This document shows, in pieces, positions 54,201 to 64,000 of a stretch of DNA of 64,000 nt. The notes beneath the pieces were generated by a model, which was not told the origin of the DNA, did not search any database, and saw only the letters and a program-made list of their open reading frames with translations. The stretch is taken from positions 109,449,529 to 109,513,528 of the forward strand of contig CM069432.1 of NCBI GenBank assembly GCA_035610365.1, given 5' to 3'. The position numbers were made by a program, and so were the translations under genes. Source of the DNA: Aquatica leii (Eukaryota > Arthropoda > Insecta > Coleoptera > Lampyridae). The stretch's first letter is position 1; each line of letters begins with the position of its first letter.

Positions 54201-57200
54201 TTTTTTTAAGTTTTTTGATTTTTTGCGTTTTTCTAATTTGTCTTTTTTCTAGATTGTTGACTTTGATATTCTGTAATTTTATAACTATGCTTTTTACTTT
54301 GTCATTAAGTATTTTTTTTTGATCTACTGTATTAATTTTTTCTATTAATTATTTTCTTAGTTATTTTTCTAATGAAATTAACAAATCAGACAAAACCATT
54401 AATTTAGTTCTTTTTGAAACGCATACATTCTACTTTCTAGATATGCCTAGATTAACTTTTACCTTACTGGTTCTGAAGTAACTGTTAACATGTACATATG
54501 TACTACAGACATTTAAATGAATGTATACTCTTTTTTTTGACAGAACAGTGTAGGGTCGGCAGGTTTTGGATTTGTCAGTAAGTACCAAAAAAGTTATTTA
54601 TGTATCTATTCATAAATATCAATAAAGGTAAACAGTTGGTTGTCAATAACGCACGTTAAATGTATGACGTTCACTTTTTTTATCAGTTGAAATAAATGGA
54701 AGCAACACTTTATAGTTATCCTTTAATAATTTAAAAGACGTACTTTATGCGAACACACCACACCGCCTTATTAAGCAAAACGGAGTTAATTCTTTTGGGT
54801 GAACTGGGGTATCGAATTCATTCACTACTCTGTCTTTTTGGAATTTTTCAAAGCAAACCAAACATTTAGGAGATTTTCTCTTTTATGTAATCAACTCTCT
54901 GATATTTCTTAAAAAATCTCGTACTTGTGGCGATGTTTACATCTTGTGCAACAAGATTTTAAACTGTGTGTTAAACAATGTACAAACACTGCTCTTGGTT
55001 CTAGACTTCAATTTTTTTCAATCCGCTCCAGTGCTAACGTTGTTAGCAACATCGTAACACTAGCCTCTGCAGTTACGAATATTTAACTTTCAATGAATTA
55101 AGCAATTCTGTACAAGTTTCCAAAGAGTTCTGCGGCGGTCAAAGATGTATTGTAGAAACTGAGAAAATATTCTTTCCAATCTGGAGTTATTCGAATGCTG
55201 AATGAAATCTGCTTAGAATTACTACAATCTGTGGTTTCATCTATTATCATTGAAAAAAAAGGATTGATGCCGCATTTCTTCTAAAATTTCATTCAGAACA
55301 AAAAATGTCATGTCCAAAATTTCATTGGCTACTTCCTCTAAAAGCCATTTAAACACCTCTTTGTTTTTCATCTATTCTTTGAGTGTTGGCTTACCATTTG
55401 CTTAAAGGTTTAAAAACATTGGAAACTTCTTCTTCATGGTCACAAATTGCCAACCCTTGACTCGTCAAATATTAAAGTAAAGAAATTATGCACGTAGAGC
55501 TCACGTGTTTCTTGTGTTTCTTTAGTTTTTTTTTGTATTCAAACTTGCAAAAACATTAGTACCTTTCTTCACTACCGCTAGTAACTGCACTGAATTTATA
55601 TGCAATTGTGAACGTCGTGGGTAGAAAACTGTTTAAGAGCTTTGAACCAGTTGGCGGAACCATTTTGTTCTGATATACATATTACATATTATATAAATCT
55701 GAGTCGACTCATTTAGGTAACTTCTATGAGTGTATTGGCTTTAATGCAACAATGTACTTGCCACCCCTGGAACAGTGACCAAAGTGTCAACCATAAGTAC
55801 ATAATTTCCAAATCTAAATGTGTCAGAATAATTTCGAGTCAAAACTATCGTTAATTAAACTAAACCCGTAGAGATAATTAAACTGTTTTTTTTTCACAAA
55901 ACTTTCTCACGACATATATAAACTGTCAAAATGATTGATTTTTTTGTTTAACAGCTAGTGCCGTATCAATTTGACATTTCTTTGCAGAGATTCATAAATC
56001 GTACGAATAGAAAATTATTGTCTTAATCTGCCAACTGCAACTCATTTAAAATCTCTAAAAAAACTTGATTCAAACGTACAACCCAGATTCTAGTTTACAA
56101 TTTTTTTCATGTCTTTTAAGAAGATTATAGCTTGTTTGCATTCCGTCTTTATTAATACATGTATAGTAACGTTCTTATGGAGTGCAAATTCTATTTGCTC
56201 TGGCACATTATAGTGTCCAGGCTTTTGTTTAGACAAAAGATGGTAAAATTTTTAATTTGGTTATGTTTGTTTAAAGAATCCTCAACAAGAAGCAATAGCA
56301 GTGCGTGTACAAGTTTTTAATAAAAGTAAAAAAAAGCAACATTCCCTTCACATTTTTAACAGATTCAATAAACATGTAAAATTGTGGATGTATTTGGGAA
56401 ACCTACAATATTCTTTAACTTTAGCTTACAATCTGTTGTATTTTTCACAAACATACTGCATTAGGTCAATGTTGTAAATTGTGTAATTTTTTTTGTAATC
56501 AATTATTTTATTTTCTTTAAATTTGGCAAGTTTTTAACAATGAATTTACAGTACAGCGGGGCCCTAACACTATCTTTACATGTAAAAAACAGTTAACTTC
56601 TTTAGCTTTCAGTTTGCTATTATTTTATTCTTCAGTTTATTAAAAACATAAATTTTATGATTTAGATTTCAAATTCACATTTCACATAGAATATAAAGTA
56701 TTTTTCATTTTTGATTGATAAAAGTTATAAATACTCTATAACTAAAAAATTAAGTGTCTTGGCAGTTTTAGCAACCGACGAACGTGGGAAACAAAGTGTT
56801 TTGTTTTATATCAACGTAACTTCAAAATGTTTATGTTTACAAATGATTCAGAAGCAGGACGTATATAAACAAACAAAACACGTTTGCATCTTTTGCATAA
56901 AGATAACTAAAGGTTGAATGTCTCATATGATTAGTAAATGTTGTTACATTAGCACAAAAATCTATTACTGATTTGAGATTTACAATAAGAATACTTATAT
57001 GCATAAGTAAATTACTAGATTTCCATTGATGCGTTTTTTAATCTGTCTTTAAGACAATATTCAATGCATTTTAGTTTGAGTGTCTCTTTTAGGCTAGCGT
57101 GTAAATATGTTTATGATTCAAGATAAGCAGTAATTAAACAGTCAACACAAATGTTAAAGAAATTCTAAGAAAGGCTAGTCGTACTCTGGAAAACTTCCAC

Positions 57201-57743
57201 AAATTTTTAACCACACCTAATATTGTATAAACTTGTGTTTTCTTAGCAAAATCAAATTACGACGTTTACTACCTTTATACCTAGCTTACTACGGTTGTGT
57301 TTTTGTTAATTAGTTGTTCGAATTAGTGGTTTTGAAATTGTTCATACAATTAGCACGTAGGACTATGATGTACGCATACGGCCAGCAAATTATTCTTCGA
57401 ATTAATCTCTATACAGATGGTTAAAAATACTTTAACTTGTGTAATAAAATCATCGCACACTACAAAAAATACATTTTTCACATCATTACAAAATTTACAG
57501 TTCTTATATAATTCTTACATATTTATTGGCATGAAAAAGTCCAATTTTCGATAAGTCGAATTGCTTTAGCTACATCTTGAGATCCGAGTTTGACTATATT
57601 TATTTAGAATTAAAAAAAGTCAAATTTAAAAGTTTGTCTAGTTTTCTGTAAAACTTAATTGTAATACAAAAAAAGAGTAATGTGTTGGATTACATTATTT
57701 ATAAATTACTATGAGGTAAGGATATAAATTCCTCCAAAAAACT
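54088..57743. repeat. left arm of an ~8-kb palindrome
   Basis: It is collinear, inverted, with 58466-62099 and shows only scattered substitutions and small indels. One difference is an extra segment reading TGCGAACACACCACACCGCC near 54748. It contains hAT fragments, a pogo-like repeat and a 68-codon ORF (56711-56917) whose translation is identical in the other arm. That ORF has no known domain, and the identity reflects the recency of the duplication. Confidence 0.93.
55051..55516 (-). pseudogene. second hAT transposase, fragment copy 2
   Basis: Direct repeat of 53626-54093 with a few changes, including small deletions that break the frame at the ETT block. Just beyond it (55050 down to 54780), the minus strand continues with further hAT sequence in mirror of 61150-61440. 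Confidence 0.7.
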
Positions 57744-58465
57744 AAATCAAAAATATTAAAACATTTTGGCTATGTCGCTAACGCGTCGTACGAATTTTAT
57801 TCTATACAGAGCGTAATCGAAAAAACTTTGATGGAACGTTCTTCTAGTGGTTTTGATTCAGAGAAATATTATATATAATATATACCTCTATCTCGATTGC
57901 TAATAAAGGTACAGGGCGTTAAAGCTTACAAGTAAAATTTTTCTTCCATAAAAAAGCTTGGTTTCAAACAAAATTTTCTGTTTGCCCTCCTCGCTAAGGA
58001 CAGTTTTATAAGGATATTTTCGATTTTGGGCGAAACCAATGGCTTGCAATTCGGTTACGTCCTAATTACTTTGAAGAAAAAAGTTTTTCACTATAATGTA
58101 AAAAAATTGTATACAAAAGCTTTTGCAAATTTCTTTTCTTTTCTAATTCTCCTGTGATTCGTGAGCTTGAGGCAGTTTCCTCCAACTGCTCCACGGTAGC
58201 TACGATACTGTGTCCACGTGCTTTATATTCGGGGATAATATAACTATCGGTATGATAATCATAAATGATAGCCTGATGATGTTTATGACTGTGATACTTT
58301 TATAATTAAATTATAAATACCATTTAATATAGATTGGCCTGATGAAGTTGGCGCAATAGTTGACAAAACGTAGCCAGAACAATCGATTTGTTTTATTTCT
58401 GACTGGTGCCTACCTTCCACATCGAATGATCTATTTAATATAGAAATACACCGTCAAATGATAAG
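57744..58465. other. spacer of the palindrome with Penelope-type UTR sequence
   Basis: Unique sequence between the arms. It holds a degenerate hammerhead-like motif at 58334-58377 and CTACCTTCCACATCGAATGATC just after it, but no ORF with a domain. Confidence 0.5.
58334..58377 (+). ncRNA. degenerate hammerhead-like motif in palindrome spacer
   Basis: TTGGC and GCCAG can form stem I. CTGATGA is intact at 58339-58345, and GTTGGC/GTTGAC can pair with wobbles as stem II. The second core box is AAAAC rather than GAAAC, and the triplet is GTA. It is likely a decayed Penelope-type 3' end. Confidence 0.4.
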
Positions 58466-61400
58466 TTTTTTGGAGGAATTTATATCCTTACCTCATAGTA
58501 ATTTATAAATAATGTAATCCAACACATTACTCTTTTTTTGTATTACAATTAAGTTTTACAGAAAACTAGACAAACTTTTAAATTTGACTTTTTTTAATTC
58601 TAAATAAATATAGTCAAACTCGGATCTCAAGATGTAGCTAAAGCAATTCGACTTATCGAAAATTGGACTTTTTCATGCCAATAAATATGTAAGAATTATA
58701 TAAGAACTGTAAATTTTGTAATGATGTGAAAAATGTATTTTTTGTAGTGTGCGATGATTTTATTACACAAGTTAAAGTATTTTTAACCATCTGTATAGAG
58801 ATTAATTCGAAGAATAATTTGCTGGCCGTATGCGTACATCATAGTCCTACGTGCTAATTGTATGAACAATTTCAAAAACCACTAATTCGAACAACTAATT
58901 AACAAAAAACACAACCGTAGTAAGCTAGGTATAAAGGTAGTAAACGTCGTAATTTGATTTTTGCTAAGAAAACACAAGTTTATACAATATTAGGTGTGGT
59001 TAAAAATTTGTGGAAGTTTTCCAGAGTACGACTAGCCTTTCTTAGAATTTCTTTAACATTTGTGTTGACTGTTTAATTACTGCTTATCTTGAATCATAAA
59101 CATATTTACACGCTAGCCTAAAAAGAGACACTCAAACTAAAATGCATTGAATATTGTCTTAAAGACAGATTAAAAAAACGCATCAATGGAAATCTAGTAA
59201 TTTACTTATGCATATAAGTATTCTTATTGTAAATCTCAAATCAGTAATAGATTTTTGTGCTAATGTAACAACATTTACTAATCATATGAGACATTCAACC
59301 TTTAGTTATCTTTATGCAAAAGATGCAAACGTGTTTTGTTTGTTTATATACGTCCTGCTTCTGAATCATTTGTAAACATAAACATTTTGAAGTTACGTTG
59401 ATATAAAACAAAACACTTTGTTTCCCACGTTCGTCGGTTGCTAAAACTGCCAAGACACTTAATTTTTTAGTTATAGAGTATTTATAACTTTTATCAATCA
59501 AAAATGAAAAATACTTTATATTCTATGTGAAATGTGAATTTGAAATCTAAATCATAAAATTTATGTTTTTAATAAACTGATGAATAAAATAATAGCAAAC
59601 TGAAAGCTAAAGAAGTTAACTGTTTTTTACATGTAAAGATAGTGTTAGGGCCCCGCTGTACTGTAAATTCATTGTTAAAAACTTGCCAAATTTAAAGAAA
59701 ATAAAATAATTGATTACAAAAAAAATTACACAATTTACAACATTGACCTTATGCAGTATGTTTGTGAAAAATACAACAGATTGTAAGCTAAAGTTAAAGA
59801 ATATTGTAGGTTTCCCAAATACATCCACAATTTTACATGTTTATTGAATCTGTTAAAAATGTGAAGGGAATGTTGCTTTTTTTTACTTTTATTAAAAACT
59901 TGTACACGCACTGCTATTGCTTCTTGTTGAGGATTCTTTAAACAAACATAACCAAATTAAAAATTTTACCATCTTTTGTCTAAACAAAAGCCTGGACACT
60001 ATAATGTGCCAGAGCAAATAGAATTTGCACTCCATAAGAACGTTACTATACATGTATTAATAAAGACGGAATGCAAACAAGCTATAATCTTCTTAAAAGA
60101 CATGAAAAAATTGTAAACTAGAATCTGGGTTGTACGATTGAATCAAGTTTTTTTAGAGATTTTAAATGAGTTGCAGTTGGCAGATTAAACAATAATTTTC
60201 TATTCGTACGATTTATGAATCTCTGCAAAGAAATGTCAAATTGATACGGCACTAGCTGTTAAACAAAAAAATCAATCATTTTGACAGTTTATATATGTCG
60301 TGAGAAAGTTTTGTGGGAGAAAACAGTGTAATTATCTCTACGGGTTTAGTTTAATTAACGATAGTTTTGACTCGAAATTATTCTGACACATTTAGATTTG
60401 GAAATTATGTACTTATGGTTGACACTTTGGTCACTGTTCCAGGGGTGGCAAGTACATTGTTGCATTAAAGCCAATACACTCATAGAAGTTACCTAAATGA
60501 GTCGACTCAGATTTATATAATATGTAATATGTATATCAGAACAAAATGGTTCCGCCAACTGGTTCAAAGCTCTTAAACAGTTTTCTACCCACGACGTTCA
60601 CAATTGCATATAAATTCAGTGCAGTTACTAGCGGTAGTGAAGAAAGGTACTAATGTTTTTGCAAGTTTGAATACAAAAAAAAAACTAAAGAAACACAAGA
60701 AACACGTGAGCTCTACGTGCATAATTTCTTTACTTTAATATTTGACGAGTCAAGGGTTGGCAATTTGTGACCATGAAGAAGAAGTTTCCAATGTTTTTAA
60801 ACCTTTAAGCAAATGGTAAGCCAACACTCAAAGAATAGATGAAAAACAAAGAGGTGTTTAAATGGCTTTTAGAGGAAGTAGCCAATGAAATTTTGGACAT
60901 GACATTTTTGTTCTGAATGAAATTTTAGAAGAAATGCGGCATCAATCCTTTTTTTTCAATGATAATAGATGAAACCACAGATTGTAGTAATTCTAAGCAG
61001 ATTTCATTCAGCATTCGAATAACTCCAGATTGGAAAGAATATTTTCTCAGTTTCTACAATACATCTTTGACCGCCGCAGAACTCTTTGGAAACTTGTACA
61101 GAATTGCTTAATTCATTGAAAGTTAAATATTCGTAACTGCAGAGGCTAGTGTTACGATGTTGCTAACAACGTTAGCACTGGAGCGGATTGAAAAAAATTG
61201 AAGTCTAGAACCAAGAGCAGTGTTTGTACATTGTTTAACACACAGTTTAAAATCTTGTTGCACAAGATGTAAACATCGCCACAAGTACGAGATTTTTTAA
61301 GAAATATCAGAGAGTTGATTACATAAAAGAGAAAATCTCCTAAATGTTTGGTTTGCTTTGAAAAATTCCAAAAAGACAGAGTAGTGAATGAATTCGATAC

Positions 61401-62099
61401 CCCAGTTCACCCAAAAGAATTAACTCCGTTTTGCTTAATAAAGTACGTCTTTTAAATTATTAAAGGATAACTATAAAGTGTTGCTTCCATTTATTTCAAC
61501 TGATAAAAAAAGTGAACGTCATACATTTAACGTGCGTTATTGACAACCAACTGTTTACCTTTATTGATATTTATGAATAGATACATAAATAACTTTTTTG
61601 GTACTTACTGACAAATCCAAAACCTGCCGACACTACACTGTTCTGTCAAAAAAAAACAGTATACATTCATTTAAATGTTTGTAGTACATATGTACATGTT
61701 AACAGTTACTTCAGAACCAGTAAGGTAAAAATTAATCTAGGCATATCTAGAAAGTAGAATGTATGCGTTTCAAAAAGAACTAAATTAATGATTTTGTCTG
61801 ATTTGTTAATTTCATTAGAAAAATAACTAAGAAAATAATTAATAGAAAAAATTAATACAGTAGATCAAAAAAAAATACTTAATGACAAAGTAAAAAGCAT
61901 AGTTATAAAATTACAGAATATCAAAGTCAACAATCTAGAAAAAAGACAAATTAGAAAAACGCAAAAAATCAAAAAACTTAAAAAACTGCAAAGACAAACA
62001 TCGATGAAAACAGATGAACGGCAATACTATATATTTCTGAAATTATTTCACTTTAGCGCTTTGTTCCGATATAACAATATATGTGTATGTAATCACAAG
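58466..62099. repeat. right arm of the ~8-kb palindrome
   Basis: Inverted copy of 54088-57743. It starts AGTTTTTTGGAGGAATTTAT and ends GTAATCACAAG. The mirror stops at 62099, while the left side continues into the hAT repeat at 53626-54093. Confidence 0.93.
60700..61450 (+). pseudogene. second hAT transposase, fragment copy 3 (right arm)
   Basis: Plus-strand mirror of the left-arm fragments: KEVFKWLLEEVANEI, PDWKEYF-equivalent frames, then past several shifts NIRNCRGQCYD and words resembling CLYIV.HTV.NL and DVNIATST. These follow the CRGQCYDGAxNMSG and HCxxHxLNL blocks of DUF4371 hAT transposases. No complete catalytic domain remains. Confidence 0.72.
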
Positions 62100-62489
62100 G
62101 TAGTTATGTAATTTAATTATTTCCAATTTGTAAATATCCTTTAGAGAAAAGAAACAAGTGCGCAGCAAAGATCAGTGGATTTTTGTATAACGTAACTCAA
62201 CCAAGCAATAAAAAGGTAATAAGGCTATTTCTACTGCGTTTCTCTTATCAAAAAAATCTGTAGAGCTTATTGGAGTATCTAAAACATGTAACATTACTAG
62301 AAACCATTTTTGATCAGCACATAGCATGGAACACACTTGAATCAGCAATAAATTGAAAAATGCTTGAATAAGCTTTTTTGCACCAGTGATAAAATGAAAG
62401 GCAATGTTCCTCTAAGCGTAATCAGGAAACAATTACGATTAGTTACTATTATCAGTGCATTATTAAATGTTAATTTACTGAAGATAGTA
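62100..62489. other. non-coding junction between palindrome and satellite
   Basis: AT-rich sequence with nothing recognised; the minus-strand ORF at 62342-62626 runs into satellite and is not supported. Confidence 0.45.
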
Positions 62490-64000
62490 AATTCTGCAGG
62501 TATAAATAGGATTTTAAAGTCGTAATACGATTTAGAGTTATCAAGCATGCAACCAATATACAAATAAAGTTGAAAGTGCAAGATGCGTAAAAAGCAGTAG
62601 TAGAAATAAGAAAACATAATTAACACTAATCAGTTTCTCTTGATTCAGGAACTATAATATTCAAATTTGGTAAAGATTGGTCCAAAATTGTGGATTTTAG
62701 TTACTTTAGGTAGTACCTTACGAGAAGCTAAATAAGTTTATTATTACAATTTGAAAAAAAAATCGAAATCATGAGAACGATAAAGAACAAAACGGTGTCT
62801 AACTATGTATCAAATTACAGCTTGTGATGGCGTGTAACCAAAATAAAAACCCACAAAGTCAAAAATTCGAGGTTTGCTTCAATCTGCGCTTAAAACAGAA
62901 TGGAATTTATTATGTTTATTGCAACTGTACAAAAACTCTGAAATCCGTAGCTAAAAAAATAGACAATCAACAGGTATAAGTAAAGTTTTGATGTACTGTA
63001 CTCTGTTTTCGAATAACCAAGCTTGAAATCGGTAATACGGTAAGACATCTAAAGTGCCAGATAGGTATAATAAAGCGTGGTAGAGATAAGAAAACGCAGT
63101 TAACACCAATAAATCATTTTTCATTAAATACCGTAAATTCCAAGTTTGATAAAGATTGGTAAACAATTGTAGATTTTAGTCACTTTACGTAAAGAAAATT
63201 CAATTTTATATTCATCTATGATACTACTTGGGCAAAAGCTAAATATTTACGCTTGAAAAAAATCGAAATCGTGGGAAACGATAGAGAACAAAACGGTGTC
63301 TCTAATTATTTTTAAAATTGCAGTTTGTGATGGCGTGTAACCAAAATTAGAACCCACAAAGTCAAAACTTCGATTTTCGCTAAATTCGGTTGCTTCGAGC
63401 TGCGCTTAAAGCCTAATGGTATTTATAATTTTTATTGGAATTGTACAAAAACTATAAAATCTGTAGATAAAAGGATAGACAATCAACAGGTTTAAGTAAC
63501 ATTTTGATGTAGTACTCTGTTTTCGAATAATCAAGCTTGAAATCGGTAATACGGTAAGACATCTAAAGTGCCAGATAGATAAAATGAAGCGTGGTAGAGA
63601 TAAGAAAACGCAGTTAACACTAATAAATTATTTTTCATTAAATACCGTAAATTCCAAATTTGTTAAAGATTGGTAAACAATTGTAGATTTTAGTCACTTT
63701 ACGTAAAGAAAATGCAATTTTATATTCATCTATGATACTACTTGGGCAAAAGCTAAATAAATCTATTATTTACGCTTGAAAAAAATCCAAATCGTGGGAA
63801 ACGATAGAGAACAAAACGGTGTCTCTAATTATCTTTACAATTGTAGTTTGTGATGGCGTGTAACCAAAATAAAAACCCACAAAGTCAAAAATTCGAGGTT
63901 TGCTTCAATCTGCGCTTAAAACAGAATGGAATTTATTATGTTTATTGCAACTGTACAAAAACTCTGAAATCCGTAGCTAAAAAAATAGACAATCAACAGG
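62490..64000 (-). repeat. second satellite array, diverged from and inverted to the block C satellite
   Basis: AGACAATCAACAGG recurs at 62961, 63477 and 63987, a 510-516-bp period. Read on minus, the landmark order matches the 36-42-kb monomers: CTAAAATCYACAATT, TTTACCAAATTTG, TTTTGACTTTGTGG, TTTTGGTTACACGCC, TAATTTGA, ACACCGTTTTGTTC and TTTATTTAGCTT. It continues past the window end. The first unit (from about 62490) is more diverged. Confidence 0.88.

Noticed and set aside
56711-56917. 68-codon ORF identical in both palindrome arms, as a conserved gene
   Set aside because: Identity is explained by the recent inverted duplication; neighbouring non-coding sequence is equally conserved, and no domain is seen.
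58266-58292. CCTGATGATG near the palindrome centre as a second hammerhead
   Set aside because: No pairing stem II and no GAAA follow; only the later motif at 58334 has the right order.

Overview
The window looks like a repeat-dense, very AT-rich block of an arthropod (most likely insect) nuclear genome. There is no operon structure, and I recognise no intact host gene. Nearly every long coding signal is a decayed transposable element: non-LTR retrotransposons (two copies of one RNase H-bearing family), Penelope-like elements (three partial copies), piggyBac, PIF/Harbinger, hAT, a Gypsy-type pol fossil and a possible Crypton-like recombinase remnant. The insect assignment is an inference from this mix and from composition.

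Layout. 1-3770 is non-coding, with a short palindrome and a tRNA-like SINE head. 3771-7163 is a 5'-truncated LINE on the minus strand. It abuts a Penelope fragment (7164-8270) that has lost its GIY-YIG region. 8473-10819 is a complete-ended piggyBac with TTAA flanks and a frameshifted transposase. 11967-14000 is a minus-strand Gypsy fossil. 14435-24310 is a second LINE, on the plus strand. Its ORF1 is split by a 5.56-kb element with CACGG termini (14781-20336). That element contains a Harbinger (17324-19915, TTA flanks), whose transposase is split by a 668-bp hAT-type MITE (18575-19242, 8-bp duplication TATGTACG). This gives four clean levels of nesting.

From 24709 to beyond 48009 the sequence is built from large blocks joined at (TA)n microsatellites: A1 (24759-29043), B (29073-34488), C (34519-43647), A2 (43673-47993) and D (from 48009). 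Each complete block has imperfect terminal inverted repeats starting at the TA array, and its own short motif clustered near both ends. A1 and A2 are near-identical copies of one non-coding 4.3-kb unit. Block B carries a retrozyme-like insertion (29841-30498) with a near-perfect type I hammerhead ribozyme (30281-30344), a monomer period of 343 bp and a 14-bp target-site duplication. Block B also carries two head-to-head Penelope fragments. Block C carries a ~6.5-kb satellite array of ~526-bp monomers with higher-order structure.

48009-62489 holds diverged repeats, a broken hAT element (50249-53560) interrupted by ~2 kb of unclassified sequence, other hAT transposase fragments, and an ~8-kb palindrome (arms 54088-57743 and 58466-62099). 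The window ends in a second, diverged and inverted array of the block C satellite family (62490-64000).

The strongest candidates for something new are the modular (TA)n-bounded block system, the retrozyme insertion, and the CACGG element family. All coordinates were read by eye; boundaries marked approximate may be off by tens of bases.
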